Source of the DNA: Hyphomicrobiales bacterium
GTDB taxonomy: Bacteria > Pseudomonadota > Alphaproteobacteria > Rhizobiales > Beijerinckiaceae
Assembly: GCA_900470095.1 (NCBI GenBank)
Contig: UBZM01000005.1
Coordinates: forward strand, 199,583 to 263,582
Direction: 5' to 3'
Length of the DNA: 64,000 nucleotides
Positions 41,965-50,713 of the stretch are shown here, piece after piece. Both the position numbers and the translations under genes were made by a program. The stretch's first letter is position 1. Every line of letters begins with the position of its first letter. The notes under the pieces are model-generated. The model was not told where the DNA came from, did not search any database, and was given only the letters and a program-made list of their open reading frames with translations.

Positions 41965-42690
41965 TCACGCGAGGCCGGCGAGGCCGATGCGCAGCCGGCG
42001 ATTATGCCGGCCCTTGTTCTCGATCTTCAGGATGCTGATCGGCGGCGAGGCCCCGGTCGACGCGAGATGCGTGCCGCCGCAGGCCTGCCGGTCGAGCCCG
42101 ACGATCTCGACGATCCGGACCTGCCCGTCCGAGGTCGGCGGCGGCGCGACCGAGCGCGAGCGGATCAGGCCGGGCTCCGCGAAGGCTGCGGCTTCCGCGA
42201 CATGGCTCTGCCACACCGCCAGGTCCTGCCGGATCAGCTGGTTGACCGTGGCTTCGATGGCGCGCAGGCGCTCGTTATCGGCCTCGGGCAAATCGAAATC
42301 GATGCGCGCCGTGCCGTCCTCATTCATCTGCACCCCGGTGACGAGCGCACCATTGAAATCCTGGTAGACCACGGCGTTGACGATGTGCAGGTCGGTATGA
42401 AGCGCCCGCATCAGCTGCCGGAACGGGCCGTCGACCCGCGCTTCGACGGGCGCCGACGGCAGTTCGAGCGGCTCGGCGAACCGATGCCAGAGCCGGCCGC
42501 CCTCGCTTTCGAAACCCGTGATCGCGACCTCGCCGCCCGTCCAGGCGAGCGTGCCGCGATCGGGCAACTGGCCACCGCCACCGGGATAGAAGGGGCTTTG
42601 CGAGAGAACGACCCGGCCAGGTTGCGCGTCCACGACCTCGGTCGTCAGCGTCAGGACGTCGGGATGGTCGAGGCAGTAATAGCGGGTCAT
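41965..42690 (-). CDS. AlaX-type alanyl-tRNA editing protein
   Basis: The 241-residue protein contains the AlaRS editing-domain metal motifs HTDLH (His98, His102) and CGGTH (Cys204, His208), and the N-terminal SPFYPGGGGQLPDRG, so it should be a stand-alone trans-editing enzyme that hydrolyses mischarged aminoacyl-tRNA(Ala) in the cytosol. The ATG at 42690 has AAGGTGAG upstream; a GTG three codons earlier is possible. It is first in a minus-strand operon with amino-acid exporter, dehydrogenase and deacylase genes, an unusual neighbourhood for a tRNA-editing gene. Confidence 0.9.
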   Translation of the reverse strand: MTRYYCLDHPDVLTLTTEVVDAQPGRVVLSQSPFYPGGGGQLPDRGTLAWTGGEVAITGFESEGGRLWHRFAEPLELPSAPVEARVDGPFRQLMRALHTDLHIVNAVVYQDFNGALVTGVQMNEDGTARIDFDLPEADNERLRAIEATVNQLIRQDLAVWQSHVAEAAAFAEPGLIRSRSVAPPPTSDGQVRIVEIVGLDRQACGGTHLASTGASPPISILKIENKGRHNRRLRIGLAGLA

Positions 42691-42787
42691 GGGTCTCACC
42701 TTGCGGGCAGCCCCGACGGGGCTGTTGGCTGCAGGCGAGAGTGGCGCGGCGCGGCGCGCGTCTATTGGTGAAAATTGAGAAACCGCT

Positions 42788-42892
42788 CAGATCATCGGAT
42801 CGGAGGTCATATCCGGTCCGATCATCCGACCTTTTCGTGTTTGCATCGGCTTCCTCTGAAGACCACAGCCCAGGTTTCGGGCCGAGGCTTCA
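42788..42892 (+). repeat. Dispersed palindromic repeat, full-length copy A
   Basis: The left half is a hairpin (ATCGGATCGGA at 42794-42804 with TCCGGTCCGAT at 42812-42822, one G-T pair). The right half, from TTGCATCGGCTT to GTTTCGGGCCGAGGCTTCA, matches the right halves at 51936-51986 and, reversed, at 58628-58732. The order and spacing of the halves are the same as in copy B. The repeat reaches into the stop codon of the AraC gene at 42890. Confidence 0.7.
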
Positions 42893-43783
42893 GCCAGCCG
42901 CAGCGCGCACCCATTGCAGCGGCGTGATGCCATAGGCGCGCTTGAAATGCCGCGTCAGCGCACTCTGGTCGTAGAAGCCGGCGTCCTGCGCCGCAGCAGC
43001 GATCGGCGCACCGCGCCCGAGCGCCTCGGTCGCGGCCCTCAGGCGCAGCTGCGTCAGATAGGCATGCGGGGTGAGCCCCGTGCTGCGCTTGAACAGGGCG
43101 ATGAGCTGGAATGGGGTCAGCCCGACCTCTTCCCCCAATTGCTCCAGCGTGACGTCCCCGGCATGACGCTCCCGCATGATCTCGCGGATGCGGGCGGCCT
43201 TGGTGCGGTCCCGTGTCGGCAGCGCCAGCCGGGGTTCGCCTGCGGCATGGCGCCGGATCAGGGCGCCGAAGCTGCGCAGCAGAAGTTCGCGTTCCTCAAG
43301 CGGATCATCCCCCTTGTCGAGGATGCGGTGCAGGGCGAGGAAGGCCTCGATCAGATCGGGATCATGGACGGTGTTGCGGGTGAAATAGGCGGTGTCATCG
43401 AGGCCGAGCGCGGTCTTCAGCGTCTCGATCGCCGGCGGCGTCAGGTAGAGGCCGCGATAGAGCCAGCGCCGGCTCCAGCCCATCCGCCCGGAATGAGGCT
43501 CGTCAGGATTGAACACCAACAGGCTCGAGGTCTTGGCCTCGTCGCTGCGCCCCCGACTCTTGAACTCGGCGCCGCCGGCCTCGGTGACGGCGACGACGAA
43601 GGCCTCGTGGCTATGGGGCGCGTAATCATGGCTGGTGAAATCGGCAACGAGACAGCTCAGGCCCGGAACCCGCGGGTCGCGCCAGTAACGGGAGGAGTTG
43701 CGGTGGTCGATGCGAGCCAAGGTGGGGTCCGGATGGTCAGGGCGACGGCGATGGTGCGACGATCCATGCAAGATCGCAACCAT
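42890..43783 (-). CDS. AraC family transcriptional regulator
   Basis: The 297-residue protein has an N-terminal cupin-like sensing domain (about 35-170, with HDYAPHSHEAFVVAVTEAGG) and two C-terminal helix-turn-helix motifs (about 195-290, ending AAQDAGFYDQSALTRHFKRA). It lies upstream of, and on the same strand as, the AlaX-EamA-dehydrogenase operon, with copy A of the dispersed repeat between them. AraC proteins of this type often control adjacent EamA exporters. A longer frame to 43906 is possible, but the ATG at 43783 gives normal family length. Neither start has a strong ribosome site. Confidence 0.87.
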   Translation of the reverse strand: MVAILHGSSHHRRRPDHPDPTLARIDHRNSSRYWRDPRVPGLSCLVADFTSHDYAPHSHEAFVVAVTEAGGAEFKSRGRSDEAKTSSLLVFNPDEPHSGRMGWSRRWLYRGLYLTPPAIETLKTALGLDDTAYFTRNTVHDPDLIEAFLALHRILDKGDDPLEERELLLRSFGALIRRHAAGEPRLALPTRDRTKAARIREIMRERHAGDVTLEQLGEEVGLTPFQLIALFKRSTGLTPHAYLTQLRLRAATEALGRGAPIAAAAQDAGFYDQSALTRHFKRAYGITPLQWVRAAAG

Positions 43784-44259
43784 GCTGCACCGCCGAAGGC
43801 ACGGCATCGGCAGCTCCGCGGAGCTGTTCCTCGACGCTTGGCCTGATCGAAGCCACGCCTTGTGAAGAGCGGGAATCTGTTCAGTATCGAAACGGCCCGC
43901 TCTCAAGAGAGCCGCGTGACGGGAGCATCGTCATAGATCAGGCCCAGAGTGCCACGATCCGCACCGATCCGGTCAGCAGGCGAGGGGGCGCACATGACGG
44001 TGAAACAGTTTCCGGAGCGATATCAAGCTGTTGCCACCATTGCCCATGGGCATCTCACAGGACGGTTTGAGGAGACTCTGTCGCGGCATTTGGGGTAATG
44101 TTGACGCGGTGCGCTCCCGGCAAACGGGCGGCCGGCTTCGATGTCGAAAAGTCGCCGCTGCGGCGAGCCAGGAGAGGCGGGCCGCACTGCGGAGATGGTG
44201 CAGCGATGCGTGAGGGGCAGCGCTGCAGGGCCGGGGGGGACGTCAGGGAGGCGCGCCCC
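43784..44259. other. Divergent intergenic region, 476 bases
   Basis: It lies between the AraC gene (-) and the PEBP-like gene (+). Apart from the possible 34-codon gene at 43994, no coding, repeat or terminator signal is evident. A GCCCATGGGC palindrome at about 44043-44052 falls within that small frame. Confidence 0.45.
43994..44098 (+). CDS. Possible 34-residue small protein
   Basis: A short frame starts MTVKQFPERYQAVATIAHGH and ends LSRHLG. It is preceded by GAGGGGG at ideal spacing (CACATG), which is the only strong ribosome site in this gap. The peptide is amphipathic with no membrane segment. There is no family recognition, so it may be chance. Confidence 0.3.
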   Translation: MTVKQFPERYQAVATIAHGHLTGRFEETLSRHLG

Positions 44260-44718
44260 ATGAAACTCGGATCAAGCAGTTTCGCGGACGGCGCAACGAT
44301 GCCGCTGCGCTTTACCTGCGACGGAGACGATCTTTCGCCTCCTCTCGACTGGAGCGGCGCTCCGGCGGGAACCCGCAGCTTCGTTCTTCTCTGTGATGAT
44401 CCCGATGCTCCCGCGGGAACCTGGCACCACTGGGCGATCTATGACATGTCGGCCGATCGCGCAGGGCTGGCGGAAGGCGAGGCCAGCCGCTCCGGCAAGG
44501 GCGGTTTCAAGCAGGCGATCAATGATTTCCGGCGGCCGGGTTATGGCGGGCCCTGTCCGCCGCGTCGCCACGGTCCTCACCACTATCACTTCCGGCTGCT
44601 TGCGCTGTCGATCGATCATTTGGCCTTCGGCCACACCCCGTCGTGCCAGGAGGTTGAAAAGGAGGCCCGCAAGCACCTGCTCGCCGAGGCGATTCTGGTC
44701 GGGGTCTTTGAGCGGTGA
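44260..44718 (+). CDS. YbhB/YbcL family Raf kinase inhibitor-like (PEBP) protein
   Basis: The 152-residue protein has the PEBP motifs LLCDDPDAPAGTWHHWAIYD and GGPCPPRRHGPHHYHFRLLA, which line the conserved anion pocket. Bacterial members (YbhB, YbcL) are cytosolic or periplasmic; no signal peptide is visible here. Function is not established. A good AGGGAGG Shine-Dalgarno precedes ATG 44260, and an upstream frame opening at 44098 is rejected as an extension. Confidence 0.9.
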   Translation: MKLGSSSFADGATMPLRFTCDGDDLSPPLDWSGAPAGTRSFVLLCDDPDAPAGTWHHWAIYDMSADRAGLAEGEASRSGKGGFKQAINDFRRPGYGGPCPPRRHGPHHYHFRLLALSIDHLAFGHTPSCQEVEKEARKHLLAEAILVGVFER

Positions 44719-44805
44719 TGATCATGCCTCCTCTTTTCGGCACGGTGAGGCAGGCGCGGGGCACGGCATTCTGAGCGGCCGCCGTGGCTCCGCCTGGACG
44801 GCGCG

Positions 44806-45903
44806 ATGCGAATTGTTCTCTGCGGGGACGTGATGACGGGGCGCGGCATAGATCAGGCGCTGCCCTGTCCCTGCGCCCCGCGCCTTCACGAGGCCTATGT
44901 GCAATCGGCCATCGACTACCTGCGGTTGGCGGAGGAGGCACACGGACCAATACCCGCACCCGTCAGTCCGACCTATATTTGGGGGGCGGCGCTGCAGGAA
45001 CTGAACCAGGCCGATGCGCGGATCATCAACCTTGAGACCAGCATCACGCGCAGCGACGCTTATGTCGCCAAGGGCATCAACTACAGGATGAGCCCCGAGA
45101 ATGCCGATTGTCTGACCGCCGCAGGGATCGATTGCTGCGTGCTCGGCAACAATCACGTCCTCGATTGGGGCCGCGCCGGGCTGCGCGAGACGCTCGCATC
45201 GCTGGAGCGATTGCGGATCAGGACCACGGGGGCAGGGCGTGATGCAGCGCAGGCGAGCGCCCCGGCGTTCTTGGCTGGCGCCGATGCGAGGCGGGTGCTC
45301 GTCTTCTCGTACGCATCGGAGACAAGCGGCGTACCCCGGCAATGGGCGGCGAGCCAGACTGAGGCCGGGGTGAACCTTCTGCCCGGACTGTCCAGCGCGA
45401 CCGCCGCGGCGATCGCCGATCTGGTGGCTGCAGCGAGATGCGCCAACGATGTGGTGGTGATGTCTGTCCATTGGGGAGGAAACTGGGGCTACCGCATCCC
45501 GGATGAGCAGAGACGGTTCGCCCATGAACTGATCGACCGGGCGGACATTGCCGTCATTCACGGCCATTCATCGCATCACCCCAAAGCCATCGAAATCTAC
45601 AGGAATCGGCTGATTCTCTATGGCTGCGGCGATTTCCTGAACGATTATGAAGGCATCCGGGGCCACGAGACATTCCGGCCCGACCTGGCGGTGATGTATA
45701 TTGCCACTCTCGAGCCCGGGAACGCGGATCTGCTCGCGCTCGAGCTTGTACCGTTTCGGATCCGCAGCTTCCGGCTCGCACGGCCCGCAGAGAAGGACGT
45801 TGCTTGGTTGCAGCAGACACTGGACCGGGAGAGTCGGCCGTTTGGTACGCGCATCGGGCCGGCGTCACGAGGCAGGCTCGTGTTATCCTGGCCGACACCA
45901 TGA
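44806..45903 (+). CDS. CapA family (poly-gamma-glutamate synthesis protein-like) protein
   Basis: The 365-residue protein shows the CapA metallophosphatase-like motifs GDVMTGRGID, IINLETSITRS, GNNHVLDWGRAGL, SVHWGGNWGY and IHGHSSHHPKAIE, whose Asp, Asn and His would bind metals. CapA in Bacillus belongs to capsule synthesis, but most proteobacterial homologues are not linked to polyglutamate, and no capBC genes are present here. No signal peptide or anchor is obvious. It follows the PEBP-like gene by 87 bases on the same strand. Confidence 0.88.
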   Translation: MRIVLCGDVMTGRGIDQALPCPCAPRLHEAYVQSAIDYLRLAEEAHGPIPAPVSPTYIWGAALQELNQADARIINLETSITRSDAYVAKGINYRMSPENADCLTAAGIDCCVLGNNHVLDWGRAGLRETLASLERLRIRTTGAGRDAAQASAPAFLAGADARRVLVFSYASETSGVPRQWAASQTEAGVNLLPGLSSATAAAIADLVAAARCANDVVVMSVHWGGNWGYRIPDEQRRFAHELIDRADIAVIHGHSSHHPKAIEIYRNRLILYGCGDFLNDYEGIRGHETFRPDLAVMYIATLEPGNADLLALELVPFRIRSFRLARPAEKDVAWLQQTLDRESRPFGTRIGPASRGRLVLSWPTP

Positions 45904-46046
45904 AGTGAGCGCCTCCGAGGCCGGCGGACTGCCCACCGCGGGCAGGGTGATCAGCTCGAAGGCGTGCCAGGCCGTGCGGGATTGCGGCATGGGGATGACC
46001 GGACCGAGAGCCGTGAGGCGGCCCTGGCATGAAAGGGGAGGTTGTG

Positions 46047-46385
46047 ATGACTGAAGACATTGCCCGGAAAACCTGCACGCCGTGCCGCGGCGGCGTCCCG
46101 CCGCTGACGCGGGAGGAAGCTGCAGCCTATCTGCCACAGACACCAGGGTGGGAACTTGCGGAGGATGGGCACCTGCTGCGTCGCAGGTTCACATTCTCGG
46201 ATTTTCGCAAGCCGCTCGATTTCATCGACAGGATCGGCGAGTTGGCGGAAGACGAGGGGCATCATCCCGACATTTGCTTCGGCTGGGGCTACGCCGCCAT
46301 TGCGCTGCACACCCACAAGATCAAAGGCCTGCACGAGAACGACTTCATCATGGCGGCGAAAATCAATCAGCTCGTCGCTTCGTAA
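46047..46385 (+). CDS. phhB: 4a-hydroxytetrahydrobiopterin dehydratase (pterin-4a-carbinolamine dehydratase)
   Basis: The 112-residue protein has the dehydratase signature EDEGHHPDICFGWGYAAIAL with the catalytic His pair, plus GWELAEDGHLLRRRFTFSDF. It recycles the pterin cofactor of aromatic amino-acid hydroxylases, although no hydroxylase is in the window and many bacteria use the protein otherwise. The N-terminus ARKTCTPCRGGVPPL is the usual bacterial extension. The start at 46047 has AAAGGGGAGG upstream; an ATG at 46029 is less well placed. It is monocistronic. Confidence 0.9.
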   Translation: MTEDIARKTCTPCRGGVPPLTREEAAAYLPQTPGWELAEDGHLLRRRFTFSDFRKPLDFIDRIGELAEDEGHHPDICFGWGYAAIALHTHKIKGLHENDFIMAAKINQLVAS

Positions 46386-46578
46386 CGCTGCCGGCTTTTC
46401 AGTTGCTCCGGGGCAGGGTCGTCAGCTCGGCCCTGGCGCCGGCTGCGGTTACGGTGCGATCGAGCCAGCGTGCAGGATGTCTGGCGCACGGGCGGAAGCG
46501 GTCCGGAGAAAGCCGTCGGTGGAACAGCCGACCCAACGCGCGTAGGGTGATCGTCGGTCTGATGGCCAAGGCAATCGC

Positions 46579-47562
46579 ATGAACAGGCGCGATATCCTTG
46601 CTCTTCTCGCTGGACTGTCCACGGCCCCACGCAGCCTGGCACAGGCGAAGGGCGGTATGCCTGTCGTGTGCTTCCTCGGTCTTGCCTCGGAATCGGCCGA
46701 CCGGCCCCTGCTTGTCGCATTCAGGCTAGGGCTCAGGGAGCGCGGTCATGTCGAGGGCCGGACGATCCTGTTGGAGGCACGCCACGCCGCTGGTGATTTG
46801 CGCCTGGCTGCTCAGTTCATCGACGACATGGTGCGCCGGCCGGTCGATGTGTTCGTCGCGCCCGGACCGGCCGCGGCCCGGGCCATTCACCGCGCCACGC
46901 GCATCCCGATCGTCGCACTCGGCCTGCCCCCTGTCGCCGACGATCAGGGCCTCTTTGCAAGCCTGGCAAAGCCCGGAGGCAGCGTGACGGGCTTCTCCTA
47001 TTTCGGAGAGGCGTTGTCGGCGAAGCGGATCGAGGCCCTGCGCGAGATCCTGCCAGGGTCCACCGTGCTCGGCATCCTGCACAATGTCGCTGACCCGGTG
47101 TTCAGGGAGTGGGGCGCCCAAACGGATATCACAGCCCGGGCACAGGGCTTGGAAACCATGCGCCTCGGCTTGTGGAGCAGCTCGGCTGGAGACGTCACCG
47201 AACATCTGCGGGCCTTGAGGAGCCGGGGCGGTGACGCCGTCATCGTGATCACTGATTTCCTGACCGTGAGCCTCAGGGACGAGATCATCCGCGCAGCCAC
47301 CGAGTTGAGGATCGCGGTGATTTCGGAGTGGCCGACATTCGTCGAGTCCGGCGCCTTGATGTTCTACGGGGCTGATATCCCCGAACTCTTCCGGCAAGCG
47401 GCGGACTATGTCGATCGGATCGTCAAAGGCGAGCGCGCTGGCGACCTTCCGATCCAGCTCGCCACCAAATTTCGGATGAGCATCAATCTCAGGGCGGCAA
47501 GGATGTTGAACATCTCCGTCCCGCAGAGCCTCATCGCCAGCAGCGACGAGGTTCTTGAGTAG
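46579..47562 (+). CDS. ABC transporter substrate-binding protein of the ABC_sub_bind (TrpX-like) family
   Basis: The 327-residue protein begins with a short Tat-like signal, MNRRDILALLAGLST, and has the family pattern GLRERGHVEGRTILLEARHA, VDVFVAPGPAAARAI and LAKPGGSVTGFSY. Orphan proteins of this family are very numerous in Bradyrhizobium and Bosea-like genomes and usually stand without permease genes, as here. The ligand is unknown. Confidence 0.87.
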   Translation: MNRRDILALLAGLSTAPRSLAQAKGGMPVVCFLGLASESADRPLLVAFRLGLRERGHVEGRTILLEARHAAGDLRLAAQFIDDMVRRPVDVFVAPGPAAARAIHRATRIPIVALGLPPVADDQGLFASLAKPGGSVTGFSYFGEALSAKRIEALREILPGSTVLGILHNVADPVFREWGAQTDITARAQGLETMRLGLWSSSAGDVTEHLRALRSRGGDAVIVITDFLTVSLRDEIIRAATELRIAVISEWPTFVESGALMFYGADIPELFRQAADYVDRIVKGERAGDLPIQLATKFRMSINLRAARMLNISVPQSLIASSDEVLE

Positions 47563-47696
47563 GCGCAGACCTGCCGGCGACCTTGCGCAGGGCGGCTTCG
47601 ATCTGCCCGCCACGACGGGCGCCACCGCAATCCGCGCAGGCTTTGTTGCGTTCTTGCAATGATGCCGAGCGACAGGATGCGTAAGGCGAAACGCGC

Positions 47697-48698
47697 TTAT
47701 CCCAGCCGCGATTGCTCACGGAACTGACGCGGCGTTACGCCGGCAATGCGGCGGAAGGCGCGGCTGAAATGGGCTGGATCCGTATATCCGGAGGAAAAAG
47801 CGACCTCGATGATCCTGCAATCCGTGTCGCGCAAAAGCCTGGCCGCATTCTCATACCTGACCGTGTCGAGGATGTCGGAATAGGTCAGGCCGACATGCGA
47901 GAGCTTGCGCTGAAAGGTGCGCGCGCTGACGCCCGCCATCTCCGCGACCTCGGCCAAAGCCGGCGTTCGCTCATCCAGATAGGCCGGCAACATCAGTTTG
48001 AGCAGGTCGACGATGTCAAAGGCGGAGGGACCATCCGCGTGATCGTGCGGCGGAGCAGATGAGCCGGTCGAACGGTTGGAAAGACTGAGATGCGAGATCG
48101 GCAGGCTGATCCAGGCCGCATGCTGGCCTGACAGGAACCGCACATTGGGCCAGGAGGATCGCGTCGCGGGACCAGGCCTGTACCGCGTTTCAAAGGCAAT
48201 CGTCGTCGGCATCCAGTCGGGCCCTGCAAATTGCCGGATGATGTAGATCGGGAAAATGTTCTGGATCCATTGCGCGTATTCCAGGTTCAGCAGTCCATTC
48301 GTCCCGGCGAGCCTGCTGCAGACCCGCGCGTGATCGTCGTGGTGTTCGATCCACATGCTCAGGATCGTATCCTCCCGTGACGCCCAGCGGCAGGCGTGCC
48401 TGAGGGCAACGAGCAGGGTCGGGGAGTGAGCGATCAGGGCCCGGGTCCTTTCTCTCAAATGCGAGAAATGCAGGCGCTGGGTCGCGAGGAAGCCGAAATC
48501 CTCGATGCCCTGGGTTCTCCCGGCGGTTGCCGCGAAGCGCAGCACCGGCAGGAGGGGGAGATAGAAATCGCTCTTCTCCTCCAGGGACGAGGGAAGCCGG
48601 AACTTCTCCAGGAGCGAATGTGTCGGCGCACCCATCTCGTCGAGAATTCCGACGAAGGGCAGAAGGAACTGGCCGCGCGTCAAAGGGATATCAGCCAT
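47697..48698 (-). CDS. AraC family transcriptional regulator with arabinose-binding-like domain
   Basis: The 333-residue protein has an N-terminal ligand domain (about 20-210, with IAHSPTLLVALRHACRWASR) and a C-terminal double helix-turn-helix (about 235-330: VAEMAGVSARTFQRKLSHVG and EVAFSSGYTDPAHFSRAFRR). It converges on the ABC_sub_bind gene and is divergent from the outer-membrane protein gene at 48991, which it may regulate. The inducer is unknown. Confidence 0.9.
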   Translation of the reverse strand: MADIPLTRGQFLLPFVGILDEMGAPTHSLLEKFRLPSSLEEKSDFYLPLLPVLRFAATAGRTQGIEDFGFLATQRLHFSHLRERTRALIAHSPTLLVALRHACRWASREDTILSMWIEHHDDHARVCSRLAGTNGLLNLEYAQWIQNIFPIYIIRQFAGPDWMPTTIAFETRYRPGPATRSSWPNVRFLSGQHAAWISLPISHLSLSNRSTGSSAPPHDHADGPSAFDIVDLLKLMLPAYLDERTPALAEVAEMAGVSARTFQRKLSHVGLTYSDILDTVRYENAARLLRDTDCRIIEVAFSSGYTDPAHFSRAFRRIAGVTPRQFREQSRLG

Positions 48699-48990
48699 CG
48701 GATCTCGCAGTGATCATCGGGGCGCTGCGTTTCCTGGGGAGGGGCTTCCCTGGGATTCGCCAACGACGCGCAGAATAGCCGGTCGTGATTGGCGCGAAAT
48801 GGCAAGACTGCGATCTGCCCATGCACGAAATGCTCGGAACGGAGTTCGCCTGCCGGTCGGGACATGATCGGCGGTGCGGGGGCGTCGGCTTCCGCGGACG
48901 GTCCGCTTGCACGAAGGGTCGGCAACGCTGGCGCTCCGCCCGTGCGGCGGCTCGAAACAGGCTGCGGACAGGCCACGAGACCAGAGATCA

Positions 48991-49788
48991 ATGTCAGGGG
49001 AAACGGTGCGCTCTCTCATCATCGCGTTGACGTCGGCAGCATTATGCATGCCGGCCTGGGCGTCCGATCTCCCACAGCCTGCCCCGCCGCTAGCTCCCGT
49101 CATTGCTTCAGGGCCAAGCTTTTCCATCACGAGCTATCTCTGGGCGACGGCGATCGACGGAAAGAGCGCAACCTTCCCGCCGCTGCCGGCCGCGGATATC
49201 CACCTGCGCTTTCGCGATGTGCTGAAGGAATTGAACGGTGCGATGATGGCATCCGCCGAGATGCGTATCGACCGCTGGGGCTTCCTGGTCGACGGCCAGT
49301 TTTCGCAGGTGACCTCCGGCGGCAACCTGCCCGGGCCCTTCTTTTCCGCGCTGAAGCTGCGCTCGCAGAGCACGATCGTGCAGGGCTCCGCCCTTTATCG
49401 CGTCTATGAGGACGCGGCCGTTTCGCTGGACCTGGGCGGCGGTGTCCGGTTCTGGAACCTGAACAATAAGCTGGAGGTCCTGCCGGGCCTCGCCAATCTC
49501 CGCATCGACCACCGCGACTCCGAGATCTGGGCCGACCCCATCCTCGGTGCCCGGCTTGGGATCAAGCTCGGCGGCCCATGGAGCGTGACGGTTGCTGGCG
49601 ATGTCGGCGGTTTCGGCGTCGGTTCACACCTGACCTGGCAAGGGCTGGGCAGCGTCAACTACGCCTGGAGCGAGAGCCTGACGTTGAAAGCCGGTTACAG
49701 GGCGCTCCATGTCGATTATCGCAGGGGCGGTTTCTCCTACGATGTGACGCAGCACGGTCCCGCGGTCGCGGCAACATACCGGTTTTGA
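48991..49788 (+). CDS. Outer-membrane beta-barrel protein
   Basis: The 265-residue protein has a signal peptide (about 1-24, ending MPAWA) and then alternating beta strands (FSITSYLWATAIDGKSATFP and YAWSESLTLKAGYRALHVDY), ending AVAATYRF with a terminal Phe, as in outer-membrane barrels. Function is unknown. An ATG at 48991 and a GTG at 49006 are both possible; AGGGGA lies just before the GTG, so the shorter start is credible. The acid phosphatase gene follows closely on the same strand. Confidence 0.78.
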   Translation: MSGETVRSLIIALTSAALCMPAWASDLPQPAPPLAPVIASGPSFSITSYLWATAIDGKSATFPPLPAADIHLRFRDVLKELNGAMMASAEMRIDRWGFLVDGQFSQVTSGGNLPGPFFSALKLRSQSTIVQGSALYRVYEDAAVSLDLGGGVRFWNLNNKLEVLPGLANLRIDHRDSEIWADPILGARLGIKLGGPWSVTVAGDVGGFGVGSHLTWQGLGSVNYAWSESLTLKAGYRALHVDYRRGGFSYDVTQHGPAVAATYRF

Positions 49789-49829
49789 CCGGGCAGCTTA
49801 TGAGTTCGGCGATGTCGAAAGGAATGGGA

Positions 49830-50660
49830 ATGTCTATGACGGTGAACGCGGTTCGGGCCACAGGTGTTTCGATGGTTGCGCTCATCGCGCTCTGCGGGCA
49901 GGCCTTTGCACAAGCGGGTGACGCCCAGTCCAAGGTCACCGATCCGCATTTCAAGATCGCGCCGGGCTATCTCAAGCCATCCGACCTGCCCAACAGCCTG
50001 GTCCTGCTGGGGCCGCCGCCCGAGAAGGATTCGGCTGCCTTGGCCAGGGACGAAGAAGCGCGCAAGGCGACGCTCCCGCTGCGGAACACCAGCCGCTGGA
50101 AGCTCGCCTCTACCGATGCCGATCTCGCCTTTCCACAAGCGGCCGACAATTTTTCCTGCGCGATGGGTGTCCGGATCGACAAGAAGCAGACCCCCCGCCT
50201 CTATGCGATGACGCAGAAGATGCTGTCGGATTTCGGCCTCTCCACCTATGGCGTGAAGAACAAGTACAATCGCGTCCGTCCCTTCGTCGTTCACAATGAA
50301 TCAACCTGCAGGGCGGATCAGGAGGCGATTCTGCGGAGCGATGGCTCCTATCCGTCCGGCCACACCGCCGCGGGCTGGGGATGGGCCCTCGTCTTCGCGC
50401 AGATCAATCCGGAGCGCTCGAACGAGCTGCTCAAGCGCGGCATCGAATTCGGGCAGAGCCGCGTGATCTGCGACGCGCATTGGCAGAGCGATGTCGATGC
50501 GGGGCGGATCATGGGCGCGGCGACCGTCGCGCGGCTCCAGACCAATGCGGCCTTCCTTGCCGATCTCAGAGCGGCGAAGGCGGAGGTTCGGGCTGCGAAG
50601 GCGAAGCGCTTGAACCCGCCGGATTGCGCTGCCGAAACTGCGGCCCTGGCGGGGCAGTAA
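49830..50660 (+). CDS. Class A (PAP2-type) acid phosphatase, periplasmic
   Basis: The 276-residue protein has a Sec signal peptide (to about AFAQA) and the full class A acid phosphatase signature: K-x6-RP in KNKYNRVRP, SYPSGHTA and SRVICDAHWQSD. It should hydrolyse phosphomonoesters outside the cytoplasm through a phospho-histidine intermediate. Several in-frame ATGs exist; the one at 49830 has AAGGA at suitable distance, while 49800 would also be in frame. It follows the outer-membrane protein gene by about 40 bases and may be co-transcribed. Confidence 0.92.
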   Translation: MSMTVNAVRATGVSMVALIALCGQAFAQAGDAQSKVTDPHFKIAPGYLKPSDLPNSLVLLGPPPEKDSAALARDEEARKATLPLRNTSRWKLASTDADLAFPQAADNFSCAMGVRIDKKQTPRLYAMTQKMLSDFGLSTYGVKNKYNRVRPFVVHNESTCRADQEAILRSDGSYPSGHTAAGWGWALVFAQINPERSNELLKRGIEFGQSRVICDAHWQSDVDAGRIMGAATVARLQTNAAFLADLRAAKAEVRAAKAKRLNPPDCAAETAALAGQ

Positions 50661-50713
50661 CGCCCCCGGTTGGGCGGCCGCCACGCGCCTGCACAAGCCG
50701 GCGCCGGCCGCCG

